In this document: positions 34,206 to 43,041 of the stretch, piece by piece
Position numbering within the stretch: the stretch's first letter is position 1
Layout: each line of letters begins with the position of its first letter
Assembly (NCBI GenBank): GCA_015488755.1
Contig: WFNB01000104.1
Location: forward strand, 124,001 to 188,000
Reading direction: 5' to 3'
From: Gammaproteobacteria bacterium
GTDB lineage: Bacteria > Pseudomonadota > Gammaproteobacteria > GRL18
DNA: 64,000 bases
The notes under the pieces: model-generated
Database searches by the model: none
Told to the model about the DNA's origin: nothing
The model's input: only the letters and a program-made list of their open reading frames with translations
Position numbers and translations under genes: made by a program

Positions 34206-36599
34206 ATGTCCCGCCCTATCTCAATTCGTATCAGTATTCTCAGCAGTTTCTTTATTGTTATAGGGATCATTGCTGCTTCTCTACTAGGGCTACAATACTA
34301 TTTTAGCCAAGAACTTGCTATGTCAGCCGCTCATAAAAGTTTTACTCAAACAGCACACACTATTACTCAATACCTAGAATCAAGAGATGCTTTTTCTAAA
34401 AACATACTCAACCTTGCTGAACAATACCCTGATTTACTACTCACACCAAGTAGTCATAAAAACCCTAAAACTATTAAGCGTTTTGCTCATATCATACAAA
34501 AAACACCGACTATTTATGCCATGTATATAGGCCATAAAAATGGTGATCTCTTTGAAGTAATTAATATGCAACTTTCTACTAAACTTTATAAGCATTTTAA
34601 AGCACCTGCCAATACTCGTTGGACAAGCATTAGGATCTTTCAAGATAACGTAAATAAGGGTGGAAAAAGTACCCGCCTATTTGATTTTTATAATAAAGAT
34701 TTTACCTTGATCCACTCCCGCTCCGATCAGCTCGTTTATCAAGCTAACAAACGCCCTTGGTTCACTCAAGCATTGCATAGTAAGCAAGCGGTGAGAACTG
34801 AGCCTTATCTATTTACTAACTTACAACAAAAAGGGATTACCTTCGCTAAAAAACTTTATAATTCTGATGCCGTAATAGCAATTGATATTACTTTGGCTCA
34901 ATTAAACAAGGTATTAAGACTACAAAAAATTGATCCCAGCAATGAGTTATTTTTGCTCGATAAAAAAGGGCAAATTATCAGCTCATCACAAGATAACCTC
35001 ACTCAGACTTCAGCCAAGCAAAATTTACAAAATTTTCTAATACGGATCATAGAAACAAACAAAACAGGCCAAGTATTACATTATCAGACAACAGACAGCA
35101 TAAGCAAAAAAACGACTAATAAATTGATTATGCTGAATACTTTTTCCACAGAATTTAGCTCTGATACGAATATAGCCATGAGTATTGATGCTCAAGTAAT
35201 ACTCAAACCTTATATGGATAAAATACTCTATTCAATGATAATTGCATTTATTTGCTTAATCCTCGCCATTCCTTTGACTTTATATATGACGTCTCATATT
35301 GTAAAACCCATTAAATTATTAATGCAGCAAAACCATAAAATTAAGGCTCGGGATTTTTCCAAAGTAAAGTTTATCAATTCTAATATTATTGAACTCAATG
35401 ATCTCTCTAACTCTCTTGTCTCTATGTCAAAAAGTATTCAGGAATATCAACAAGCTCAGCAACACTTGATGTATTCTTTTATTCATTTAATTGCTCAAAC
35501 CATTGATGAAAAGTCAGCATATACCGGTGGACACTGCCAGCGTGTTCCTAAAATTGCAATGATGTTGGCTAATGAAGTCAGCAACATCAAAGAAGGTTTG
35601 TTCAGCCAGTTTACATTAGCAACAGAAGATGAATGGCGTGAGTTTGAAATGGGCGCATTATTACATGACTGTGGCAAAGTAACGACACCCGAATACGTTG
35701 TTGATAAAGCCACAAAATTAGAAACCATATACAATCGTATTCATGAAATTCGTACCCGTTTTGAAGTGCTCTGGAGAGATATTGAGATCCGCTATTATCA
35801 AAAATTAATCAATAATAAAAACCATGACTCTATAGAGAGATGGCGCAAAAAAGCACAGCAACAATTACATGATGATTATGCTTTTATTTGTGCAACAAAT
35901 ATTGGCGGTGAATTTATGAGTGATGAGAAAAAATTACGTCTACAAAACATCGCTAAGCAAACATGGCAACGCCATTTTGATGATCGAATTGGCCTATCAG
36001 AAATAGAAAAATTACGCTATAAAAACACTTCGCCCCAAACTCTGCCCGTCACTGAGCAATTACTTGATGATAAAGAGGAACATTTGGTTGAGCGACTAAA
36101 TTTTGATCAACAAAGCTACCAAGAATTAGGTTTTAAAGTCGAGGTACCTGAGCATTTATATAATTATGGTGAACTCTACAATCTAAGTATTGAGAGGGGA
36201 ACGCTTAGCAAAGAAGAGCGATTTAAAATCAATGAACATGTGATTATGACCATTAAAATGCTTGAGCTTTTGCCATTCCCTGAGAATATGCAAAAAATCC
36301 CCGAATACGCGGGTACTCACCATGAAACCATGAACCATACCGGCTATCCTAGAAAATTGGGGCGAGAGCAATTATCCATTCCCGCCCGAATTATGGCCAT
36401 TGCTGATATTTTTGAAGCCTTAACTGCCTCCGACCGCCCCTATAAAAAAGGCAAAACACTCTCAGAAGCCATCCGAATCATGGGTTTTATGAAACAGGAA
36501 CAGCATATTGATGGTGATCTTTTTGATATTTTTGTGCAATCAGGTGTTTATAAAGACTATGCAAAGAAGTATCTTAAGCCTGAGCAAATTGATAGTTAA
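34206..36599 (+). CDS. Membrane HD-GYP domain protein (putative c-di-GMP phosphodiesterase)
   Basis: 797-aa sensor enzyme. The layout is helix 1 at about 8-28, a periplasmic sensor of ~310 residues (Cache-like, with PWFTQALHSKQAVRTEPY), helix 2 at about 340-362 and a HAMP-like linker. The HD-GYP domain then has YTGGHCQRV near 440, LLHDCGK near 484 and HHETMNHTGYP near 704. Known HD-GYP enzymes hydrolyse c-di-GMP. The stretch of ~220 residues between the HD pair and the GYP motif is much longer than the usual ~60, so a charged helical insert is present. The GYP motif has His where Gly is usual, so activity is likely but not assured. Confidence 0.88.
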   Translation: MSRPISIRISILSSFFIVIGIIAASLLGLQYYFSQELAMSAAHKSFTQTAHTITQYLESRDAFSKNILNLAEQYPDLLLTPSSHKNPKTIKRFAHIIQKTPTIYAMYIGHKNGDLFEVINMQLSTKLYKHFKAPANTRWTSIRIFQDNVNKGGKSTRLFDFYNKDFTLIHSRSDQLVYQANKRPWFTQALHSKQAVRTEPYLFTNLQQKGITFAKKLYNSDAVIAIDITLAQLNKVLRLQKIDPSNELFLLDKKGQIISSSQDNLTQTSAKQNLQNFLIRIIETNKTGQVLHYQTTDSISKKTTNKLIMLNTFSTEFSSDTNIAMSIDAQVILKPYMDKILYSMIIAFICLILAIPLTLYMTSHIVKPIKLLMQQNHKIKARDFSKVKFINSNIIELNDLSNSLVSMSKSIQEYQQAQQHLMYSFIHLIAQTIDEKSAYTGGHCQRVPKIAMMLANEVSNIKEGLFSQFTLATEDEWREFEMGALLHDCGKVTTPEYVVDKATKLETIYNRIHEIRTRFEVLWRDIEIRYYQKLINNKNHDSIERWRKKAQQQLHDDYAFICATNIGGEFMSDEKKLRLQNIAKQTWQRHFDDRIGLSEIEKLRYKNTSPQTLPVTEQLLDDKEEHLVERLNFDQQSYQELGFKVEVPEHLYNYGELYNLSIERGTLSKEERFKINEHVIMTIKMLELLPFPENMQKIPEYAGTHHETMNHTGYPRKLGREQLSIPARIMAIADIFEALTASDRPYKKGKTLSEAIRIMGFMKQEQHIDGDLFDIFVQSGVYKDYAKKYLKPEQIDS

Positions 36600-36618
36600 C
36601 CTTAAAAAACAGCTGAAA

Positions 36619-38433
36619 TCATGTATCAATATGTGTCTGTAACCACATTTCTAGCAGAGCCATATGCCAAAGCTTGCTACCTTTAAGACGAGTCATATTT
36701 TCTTCTGATTCTGGGTTTTTCAGCAAACGCTGAATATAAGCAGCTTCAAACACGCCTCGTTCACGACAACGCTTAGAGTTGAGAACATCAGTCATCATAT
36801 CTAAAAACTCACCCCGCACATATTTTAATGCCGGCATGGGGAAATATCCCTTGGGGCGATCAATCACTGCATCGGGAATTTTGCCTCGAGCAATACTTTT
36901 AAGCACATGTTTTGCGCCATGTTGACCAATTTTATACTGCGCTGGCATTTGTGCAGCCAATTCGACCAGTTGATGGTCTAAAAAAGGCACTCGTGCTTCA
37001 AGCCCCCATGCCATCGTCATATTGTCCACTCGTTTTACTGGATCATCCACAATTAAAGTGGTGGTATCCATACGCAAAACCCGATCAAGAAAATCATCTG
37101 CATAGGGAGCGGTTAATAAATCATTGACTAACTCACTGGTATGATCCTGACCATGATATGGTGATGTAACGCTTTGTAGAAATTCATCATGATGACGATC
37201 AAAATAATAGGGTGCAAAACAACTCACTGCACAATTTTTCTTACGTCGGTCTCGGTTACGAGCTGCTTCAACCATTTGTGGATACCAGAAATAACCCGCA
37301 AAGACTTCATCAGCCCCCTGACCACTTTGCACCACTTTCACTTCTTGTGAGACTTTTTCTGATAATAAATAAAATGCCACTGCGTCTTGCCCAACCATAG
37401 GCTCTGCCATGTGTTCTATGGCTTCTGGCAGGCGCTCTAAGACAGCCTGATTAGGGATCATATATTTATGATGCACTGTTTGATAGCGTTCAACTACTTG
37501 ATCGCTATAGTCAAATTCACTGCCCTGCTCATTACCAATATCATTAAAGCCTATAGAGAAAGTACGAATGTCTTCCACCCCAGCCTCTGCTAATAGAGCG
37601 ACCAATAAGCTCGAATCCAAACCACCCGAAAGTAGCACACCAACCGGAACATCGGCAATGGCTAAGCGTTTTTTGACCGCACCTAATAAACTCTGGTGAA
37701 TGGCATCTGTCCAGTTGGCCTCAGTCCAACTTTCTTTATCAGGGTCACGAATTGCTTTAAGGTGCCAATAGCGATGATATTGCATCCCCCCAGTGGCATC
37801 AATGGTAAGTGTTGTCCCTGGTGCCAGTTTTTTTACCCCCTCAAGAATGGTATCTGGTGCGGGGATCACGGCATGCAAGGTCAGTTGATGATGCAAACCA
37901 ATGGGGTTAATTTCTTTATTAATATGCCCTGCTGCTAATAAGGCTTGCATATTGGAGGCAAAGACAAAACGATTGTTATCAAGACTATAATATAAGGGTT
38001 TAATACCTAGGCGATCACGGGCAACAAATAGGCTATAGTCACGCAAATCGACAATGGCAAACGCAAACATGCCGTGCAAATGCTCAACACATTGCTCACC
38101 CCAATGGGCATATGCTTTAAGAATAACTTCACTATCCCCTTCAGAAAAAAAACGATAGCCTTTGTGACTCAGCTCTTTTCTCAATTCAGGGTAGTTATAA
38201 ATGGTACCATTAAATACCAAAGCCAGTTGCAGTTCATTATCGACCATAGGCTGATTGGATTGTTCAGATAGATCGATAATAGAAAGACGCCTATGCCCAA
38301 GGGCAATAGGCCCTTCATGGAACAACCCTTTATTATCAGGGCCACGACGTTCCAATTTTTTTAACATATTATCAATTACATTCAGATTGGGCTTACTGCC
38401 ATCAAAATGATAATCACCACAAATACCACACAT
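36619..38433 (-). CDS. Asparagine synthetase family amidotransferase, NAGGN type
   Basis: 604-aa glutamine amidotransferase with N-terminal Ntn-hydrolase and C-terminal synthetase domains. Cys2 of MCGICGDY is the glutaminase nucleophile, and RRGPDNKG, SGGLDSS (PP-loop, near 265) and VVQSGQGADEVFAGYFWYP follow. The last, with RPKGYFPMPALKYVRG near the end, resembles the amidotransferase of N-acetylglutaminylglutamine amide (an osmolyte) synthesis more than classical AsnB. That pathway normally includes a GNAT ligase and a peptidase, neither found here. It follows the BON lipoprotein gene by 6 bp. General asparagine synthesis remains possible. Confidence 0.8.
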   Translation of the reverse strand: MCGICGDYHFDGSKPNLNVIDNMLKKLERRGPDNKGLFHEGPIALGHRRLSIIDLSEQSNQPMVDNELQLALVFNGTIYNYPELRKELSHKGYRFFSEGDSEVILKAYAHWGEQCVEHLHGMFAFAIVDLRDYSLFVARDRLGIKPLYYSLDNNRFVFASNMQALLAAGHINKEINPIGLHHQLTLHAVIPAPDTILEGVKKLAPGTTLTIDATGGMQYHRYWHLKAIRDPDKESWTEANWTDAIHQSLLGAVKKRLAIADVPVGVLLSGGLDSSLLVALLAEAGVEDIRTFSIGFNDIGNEQGSEFDYSDQVVERYQTVHHKYMIPNQAVLERLPEAIEHMAEPMVGQDAVAFYLLSEKVSQEVKVVQSGQGADEVFAGYFWYPQMVEAARNRDRRKKNCAVSCFAPYYFDRHHDEFLQSVTSPYHGQDHTSELVNDLLTAPYADDFLDRVLRMDTTTLIVDDPVKRVDNMTMAWGLEARVPFLDHQLVELAAQMPAQYKIGQHGAKHVLKSIARGKIPDAVIDRPKGYFPMPALKYVRGEFLDMMTDVLNSKRCRERGVFEAAYIQRLLKNPESEENMTRLKGSKLWHMALLEMWLQTHIDT

Positions 38434-38439
38434 AAAGAC

Positions 38440-38892
38440 CTACTTCTGTTGTGAACGAACTTTAATAACAACCAATTTAGAAACCACTCGAGTTACGCCA
38501 CGAGTGCTTTTGGCAATAGCAATGGCATGGATTGCACTATCATCCGAATTAACATTACCTGTTAATGTCACCACACCAGCATTCACTTCAATACCCACAT
38601 CCTCAGGATTAACCATCTTACTTTGCTGATATTTTTGGCTGATCTGCACACTGATTTTAGCATCTAATTCCGATGCACTTTGAGTCAAAGGAGCAAATGC
38701 TGCTTTATCAATATAATCTTCACGTTCTTTAGCCATCACCTTTTTCACTTGCTGCTGTTGTTTGGCTTGAACTTCTTCATTACTATCCACACCGGGTATC
38801 CAATCTGTCGTGTCTCTTACGGTTGAACAAGCAGATATAACTAAGACCGCGATTGCAATAGAACCATTGCGCATAAATACTGTATTTTTCAT
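38440..38892 (-). CDS. BON-domain lipoprotein
   Basis: 150-aa predicted lipoprotein with the signal sequence IAIAVLVISAC (lipobox Cys at about 22). After a charged coiled segment (EEVQAKQQQQVKKVM), a BON domain spans about 75-145: LDAKISVQISQKY, then VGIEVNAGVVTLTGNVNSDD and STRGVTRVVSKL. BON domains are thought to bind phospholipid membranes, as in OsmY and DolP. It is 40 bp after hyuB and 6 bp before the amidotransferase gene, so it probably shares their transcript. Pairing with an osmolyte-type amidotransferase could hint at osmotic stress, as inference. Confidence 0.85.
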   Translation of the reverse strand: MKNTVFMRNGSIAIAVLVISACSTVRDTTDWIPGVDSNEEVQAKQQQQVKKVMAKEREDYIDKAAFAPLTQSASELDAKISVQISQKYQQSKMVNPEDVGIEVNAGVVTLTGNVNSDDSAIHAIAIAKSTRGVTRVVSKLVVIKVRSQQK

Positions 38893-38932
38893 TGATTACC
38901 TTTTCCTAATTGGGTATAGATTGCTATAAGAA

Positions 38933-40519
38933 TTATTTATCAACACCCCAGCCACCACCACCGGGAGTTTTTATCGTTAATTTTTGCCCTGTTTGAGCAC
39001 TTAAAAAGAGCTTTGCTGCTAGTAGAGTATCATCCAACCAATTTTCACCGGTTTTGCCCTGTTTACCACCAGATAAGCCCCAAGGAGGGTGATAACGGCG
39101 TTCAGTTAATAGGGTGATCTGGGTCGGCTGTAAAAACTCTATTTCACGGATCAAACCCATACCGCCTTGGTGAAGCCCCTGCCCCCCTGAGTCTTGGCGC
39201 AAACAATAGCGAGTAACCCGTAAAGGATAGTGGTGTTCTAAGGATTCAATCGGTGTATTTAAGGTATTGGTCATATGTGCCTGAGCACCACTTAAACCAT
39301 GAAAAGCCTGATTCGCACCATGACCACCGCCAATTGTCTCATAATAATCCCATTGTTGCCCACTATCACGACTACCCATAGCAACATTATTCATTGTGCC
39401 ATAACTGGCCGCTGGAATTTTGGCCAAGAGTGCATCATGGTCTGCACTCTTATTCTGGGGGCTTTGTGCTAATGCACCCAAAATAACATCCACCACACGA
39501 GTCGATGTTTCCACATTACCGGCAGCAACCGCAGCTGGATACTGTGCATTGAGTAAGCACCCTTTGGGCGCATACAGTTCTATCATACGAAAGGTTCCTG
39601 CACAAGCAGGTGTTTGTAAGGGCATTAAGCAACGAAATACATAATAAACTGCTGCCGCAGCCACTGATAATGGACAGTTAATATTGCCATTAACTTGTGT
39701 ATCCGTACCACTAAAATCAACGTTAATAGACTCTTTTGTTACCTTAATAAGCACATTAATGCTAATATTTTCTGCCCCCGCACCGTCATCATCCATCACA
39801 TCATGAAATTGGTATCGGCCTTCTGGAATAATGGCTAAAGCATCTCTGGCAATGCGTTCACCATAGTCATTAAGCTCTTGCAAAGCTTCAATAAAAGTCT
39901 CTTTGGTCACTTTATTAAGTAACTCATTTAAGCGCATGACTCCTGTTTGATTGGCACTAATCTGTGCTAAAAAATCTCCCCTAGCAAAATCAGGCTGAGT
40001 CATTTTAGCCGTGATCTGGGTTAATACAGCATCTTCTATTTTCTGCTTGTGCATAATAAAGGTTGGAGGAATAACTAAGCCTTCTTCATGTAAGGATTGT
40101 GACATCGGCATAGAACCTGGTGTATCGGCACCAATATCTGCATGATGAGCACGATTGACCATAAAAGCAATGGGGCTTTGTGGTGCACAGTCTAAGTCCT
40201 CAGCAAAAACAGGGGCAATTAAGGTCACATCTGGTAAGTGAGTACCTCCTAAGTAGGGATCATTCAATACCAACATATCACCCTTTTGCCATAATTGTGT
40301 TTTGACAATATCAGCCATTGCATAAGCCATACTCCCCAAATGCACAGGAATATGTGCCGCCTGAGCACATAGCTCACCCGCACCATCAAAAACAGCACAA
40401 GAATAATCCAGACGATCTTTAATATTGGGAGAAAAGGCACTACGACGCAATACCGCTCCCATTTCTTCGCAAATGGATTCAATACGGCTGACAAACACAC
40501 TCAATTCAATAGGATTCAT
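38933..40519 (-). CDS. hyuB: Hydantoinase B/oxoprolinase family protein
   Basis: 528-aa protein of the HyuB family, the second subunit (or C-terminal half) of ATP-dependent 5-oxoprolinase/N-methylhydantoinase. Signatures: SVFVSRIESICEEMGAVLRR at the start, DRLDYSCAVFDGAGEL, GDMLVLNDPYLGGTHLPDVTL, and the C-terminal YRLRQDSGG-like segment followed by TPGGGGWG. The HyuA half usually lies just upstream but is absent: the preceding gene is divergent sodB. Either hyuA is elsewhere or the protein works differently, so substrate assignment is open. First gene of a probable three-gene transcript. Confidence 0.88.
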   Translation of the reverse strand: MNPIELSVFVSRIESICEEMGAVLRRSAFSPNIKDRLDYSCAVFDGAGELCAQAAHIPVHLGSMAYAMADIVKTQLWQKGDMLVLNDPYLGGTHLPDVTLIAPVFAEDLDCAPQSPIAFMVNRAHHADIGADTPGSMPMSQSLHEEGLVIPPTFIMHKQKIEDAVLTQITAKMTQPDFARGDFLAQISANQTGVMRLNELLNKVTKETFIEALQELNDYGERIARDALAIIPEGRYQFHDVMDDDGAGAENISINVLIKVTKESINVDFSGTDTQVNGNINCPLSVAAAAVYYVFRCLMPLQTPACAGTFRMIELYAPKGCLLNAQYPAAVAAGNVETSTRVVDVILGALAQSPQNKSADHDALLAKIPAASYGTMNNVAMGSRDSGQQWDYYETIGGGHGANQAFHGLSGAQAHMTNTLNTPIESLEHHYPLRVTRYCLRQDSGGQGLHQGGMGLIREIEFLQPTQITLLTERRYHPPWGLSGGKQGKTGENWLDDTLLAAKLFLSAQTGQKLTIKTPGGGGWGVDK

Positions 40520-40746
40520 AAAATAAGGGCTTTCCCACTAAGTAACCTTGCTAGATTTAAGTTTATAATTAGCTTCATAACTAAATAATCATCTCATTTA
40601 GTGACCAGCATTTAGACCTAAACAGTTTCATTCAATGGTATTAAAATAACAAGGTCAGAGCAACTATAGTGCCCAAGATTAGATGATAGAGAAATAAATT
40701 TTTAATAACCAAGCAATTTACTATGGTATTAATATAAGAAGTACGA

Positions 40747-40752
40747 TATAAT
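40747..40752 (+). promoter_or_regulatory. Candidate -10 box for sodB
   Basis: TATAAT in an AT-rich region 68 bp upstream of the sodB start; the matching -35 is poor. No Fur or other palindromic operator was recognised in the 300-bp hyuB-sodB gap. Confidence 0.3.
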
Positions 40753-40820
40753 CCACTCATAATAATTAGCAAGCCATATTTATTACTAAATAATAGAAAG
40801 CAACCTCAATGGAGTACAAC

Positions 40821-41396
40821 ATGACTTTTGAATTACCTGCGCTACCTTATGAAAAAAATGCCCTTGCACCTCATATTTCCGAAGAAACACTTGAGTTTCA
40901 TTATGGCAAGCATCACAACACTTATGTTGTAAACTTAAACAATTTAGTTGCTGGTACTGAATTTGAAAATATGTCTCTAGAAGACATCATTAAGAAATCC
41001 GATGCGGGTATTTTTAACAATGCCGCTCAAGTATGGAACCACACATTCTATTGGAACTGCCTAAGCCCAAATGGCGGCGGTGAACCTACTGGCGCTATTG
41101 CTGATGCCATTACATCAACATTTGGCTCTTTTGACAAATTTAAAGAAGAGTTTACAGCTGCCTGTATCACCAATTTCGGTTCTGGCTGGACATGGCTCGT
41201 TAAAAACAGTGATGGTGCAATTGAAATTGTAAAAACATCCAATGCGGGTTGCCCACTAACTAATGGTGTGACACCACTAATGACCTGTGATGTTTGGGAA
41301 CATGCGTATTATATTGATTATCGTAATGCTCGCCCTAACTATGTGGCCGCATTCTGGAATCTAATTAATTGGGAATTTGTTAATAGTAATATCTAA
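40821..41396 (+). CDS. sodB: Superoxide dismutase [Fe]
   Basis: Cytoplasmic enzyme converting superoxide to oxygen and peroxide. From the ATG at 40821 it is 191 aa and opens [20 protein letters not shown], as in SodB. GGAG at 40811-40814 supports this start over the in-frame ATG at 40809. Metal ligands are visible as HYGKHH near 26-31, NHTFYW near 73 and [11 protein letters not shown] near 156-166. [20 protein letters not shown] favours iron over manganese. A hairpin follows at 41409-41438. Confidence 0.96.
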   Translation: MTFELPALPYEKNALAPHISEETLEFHYGKHHNTYVVNLNNLVAGTEFENMSLEDIIKKSDAGIFNNAAQVWNHTFYWNCLSPNGGGEPTGAIADAITSTFGSFDKFKEEFTAACITNFGSGWTWLVKNSDGAIEIVKTSNAGCPLTNGVTPLMTCDVWEHAYYIDYRNARPNYVAAFWNLINWEFVNSNI

Positions 41397-41408
41397 ATAT
41401 TTCCCCTA

Positions 41409-41438
41409 GAATGTGATGCAGTTGTTGCCATCACATTC
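41409..41438 (+). terminator. Hairpin after sodB
   Basis: GAATGTGATG at 41409-41418 pairs exactly with CATCACATTC at 41429-41438 across a 10-base loop, 12 bp after the stop. The T run is short, so termination may be partial. Confidence 0.55.
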
Positions 41439-41525
41439 TCTATAATGTGCTATAGTTATATCTAATAGTCTGGTATCTTGCCTTAAGAAGATACTATAGG
41501 AATTCATTTATTTACAGGTATAATT

Positions 41526-42491
41526 ATGGCGCACTATAACCTCATTTTTCAGGGAAAAATTGCTGATGACGCATCACTTGATGAGGTAAAACAACATTTC
41601 GCACGTCTATTCAAGGCAGATAAGAAAAAACTAGCCGCTTTATTTTCTGGTAAAAAAGTCATTATTAAAAAAAATATTGACATCGAATCCGCAAAAAAAT
41701 ACCTTGCCATTCTAAAAAAATCCGGAGCTATCATTCAAGCAGTTAAAGTGCCTACTGCAAAGCAAGAAAAAGAAGTCAGTACAACAACCAAGGCAAGTGC
41801 TTCAGATCAAGCACCACAACACTCAAATCCAAGCTCAGGCTCAAACCTAAGCTCAGGCTCAAACCTAAGCTCAGGGCTGTCCTCACTTATTAACTACAAT
41901 AAAAGTACCACACAAGACAGTGCCACTACCGTTTCTAATACAGCTATTTCTGACCAGCACACAGCTCCCGCAGAAGCAGCACCAATCAAGCAAGCAAGCA
42001 GTAGCAGTCTACAGCTAGCACCTAGTGGTAGCGACATTTTACCAATAGCAAAAAATCCCCCCATCATTGAAACTCCAGATATCAGCCATATCAGTATGTC
42101 AGAAGCACAAACTGGTTCATTAGAAGAGTTTGCACAAAAAGTAGCAGCCATTGAATTGCCTGATATTGATAATCTGAGCATGGGTGGTGCTAATGAAGGT
42201 TCGCTATCAGAGTTCTCAATTAAAACAGAAGCTGCCGAACTCCCAGACATTAGTAATTTAGACATAACCAAACAAGATGAAACACCGCTATCATCACAAA
42301 GTGCTAAGAAACACCCTATAGACATTCCAGATATCAGCCGTTTATCAATGTCTGGTGCACAAGAAGGCTCACTTGAAGGTATTGAGAGTAAAGCCAAGCC
42401 TATTGAAATCCCCGATATCAGCCATTTGAGTATGGAAAAACATCAAACTAAGGAAAATAATATGGGTAAAGCAAGCTTTCAAATTGACTAA
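41526..42491 (+). CDS. Repeat-containing protein with a conserved ~75-aa N-terminal module
   Basis: 321-aa protein of unknown function. Residues 1-75 form a compact basic domain (YNLIFQGKIADDASLDEVKQ, then LFSGKKVIIKKNIDIESAKK and YLAILKKSGAIIQ) resembling a small module seen at the N-terminus of some gammaproteobacterial membrane proteins. A Ser/Asn/Thr-rich linker includes tandem LSSGSN units encoded by 18-bp direct repeats near 41829-41876. From about residue 180 come five units of ~27-28 residues, each starting PDIS/PDID and mostly followed by xLSMxxAxxGSL. No signal or membrane segment is seen. The repeats look like a linear-motif array for binding a partner; that is inference. Confidence 0.75.
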   Translation: MAHYNLIFQGKIADDASLDEVKQHFARLFKADKKKLAALFSGKKVIIKKNIDIESAKKYLAILKKSGAIIQAVKVPTAKQEKEVSTTTKASASDQAPQHSNPSSGSNLSSGSNLSSGLSSLINYNKSTTQDSATTVSNTAISDQHTAPAEAAPIKQASSSSLQLAPSGSDILPIAKNPPIIETPDISHISMSEAQTGSLEEFAQKVAAIELPDIDNLSMGGANEGSLSEFSIKTEAAELPDISNLDITKQDETPLSSQSAKKHPIDIPDISRLSMSGAQEGSLEGIESKAKPIEIPDISHLSMEKHQTKENNMGKASFQID

Positions 42492-42652
42492 AATTTTATT
42501 ACATATAAGAGCTTGAATATTATTCCAAATATTCACATCTCTAAGAGACCTTGCCAATTTCACCGAATACTTCTCACAAATTAGCTATTATTATTTAACA
42601 TCAAGCACGCTTGCTTTATAATGCCCCTTTTTCAAAGCCTCCATTTTCAATA

Positions 42653-42719
42653 GGGTATTAAATTGCAAAATAAGCGGTAATTTTTCACAGAATCTAGGCA
42701 CCTGTTTCGCTATTATAAT
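42653..42719 (+). promoter_or_regulatory. Conserved upstream module of microprotein copy 3
   Basis: GGGTATTA near 42653, GGTAATTTTTCACAGA from 42676 and TTTCGCTATTATAATA with TATAAT at 42714-42719 repeat the blocks and spacings seen at 12.6 and 22.2 kb. GG and GC 10 bp apart (42687-42700) also resemble a sigma-54 site, but only in this copy. Confidence 0.65.
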
Positions 42720-42757
42720 AACCAAGGAAACAAATTATTAACTAGAGGAACATCATC

Positions 42758-42916
42758 ATGCAACAACTAGACATTGAAATTTTACGTTATGAAGAAAAAT
42801 TATTACACGCTGTATCCAGAAATTTACCTGAAGCAGTCATTCAGCAATATAATCATTTTTTAGAAATGAAACAAACTGAAAAAAGAGCACAATCAAAGCA
42901 AGTACGTTACCACTAA
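42758..42916 (+). CDS. 52-aa microprotein, family copy 3
   Basis: Begins MQQLDIEILRYEEKLLHAVS, continues RNLPEAVIQQYNHFLEM and ends in a basic tail QSKQVRYH. It shares the first ~35 residues with the two other copies. AGAGGA is well placed before the ATG. It lies between the repeat-protein gene and an FHA gene on the same strand. The conserved half is acidic and amphipathic, the tail is variable and basic. No known family is recognised, and there is no signal or membrane helix. Confidence 0.75.
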   Translation: MQQLDIEILRYEEKLLHAVSRNLPEAVIQQYNHFLEMKQTEKRAQSKQVRYH

Positions 42917-43041
42917 TAGTTATAGCCAAAGCATACCTTTATTTAACCGTATTATGGTAAAAAATACGGCTTTATTTCTCTGGACATTTGGCAATATTTA
43001 ACTAAATTTTATTATTAAATAGCATTAAAAAGGTTAATCTC

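Noticed and set aside
41894-42397. 167-codon open frame opposite the repeat protein
   Set aside because: A shadow of the repetitive gene on the plus strand; composition mirrors its codon repeats.
42686-42702. Sigma-54 promoter for microprotein copy 3 (GGCACC...TTTCGC)
   Set aside because: GG-N10-GC fits here, but the other two copies, which keep all other blocks, break this spacing, so TATAAT is the better shared element.
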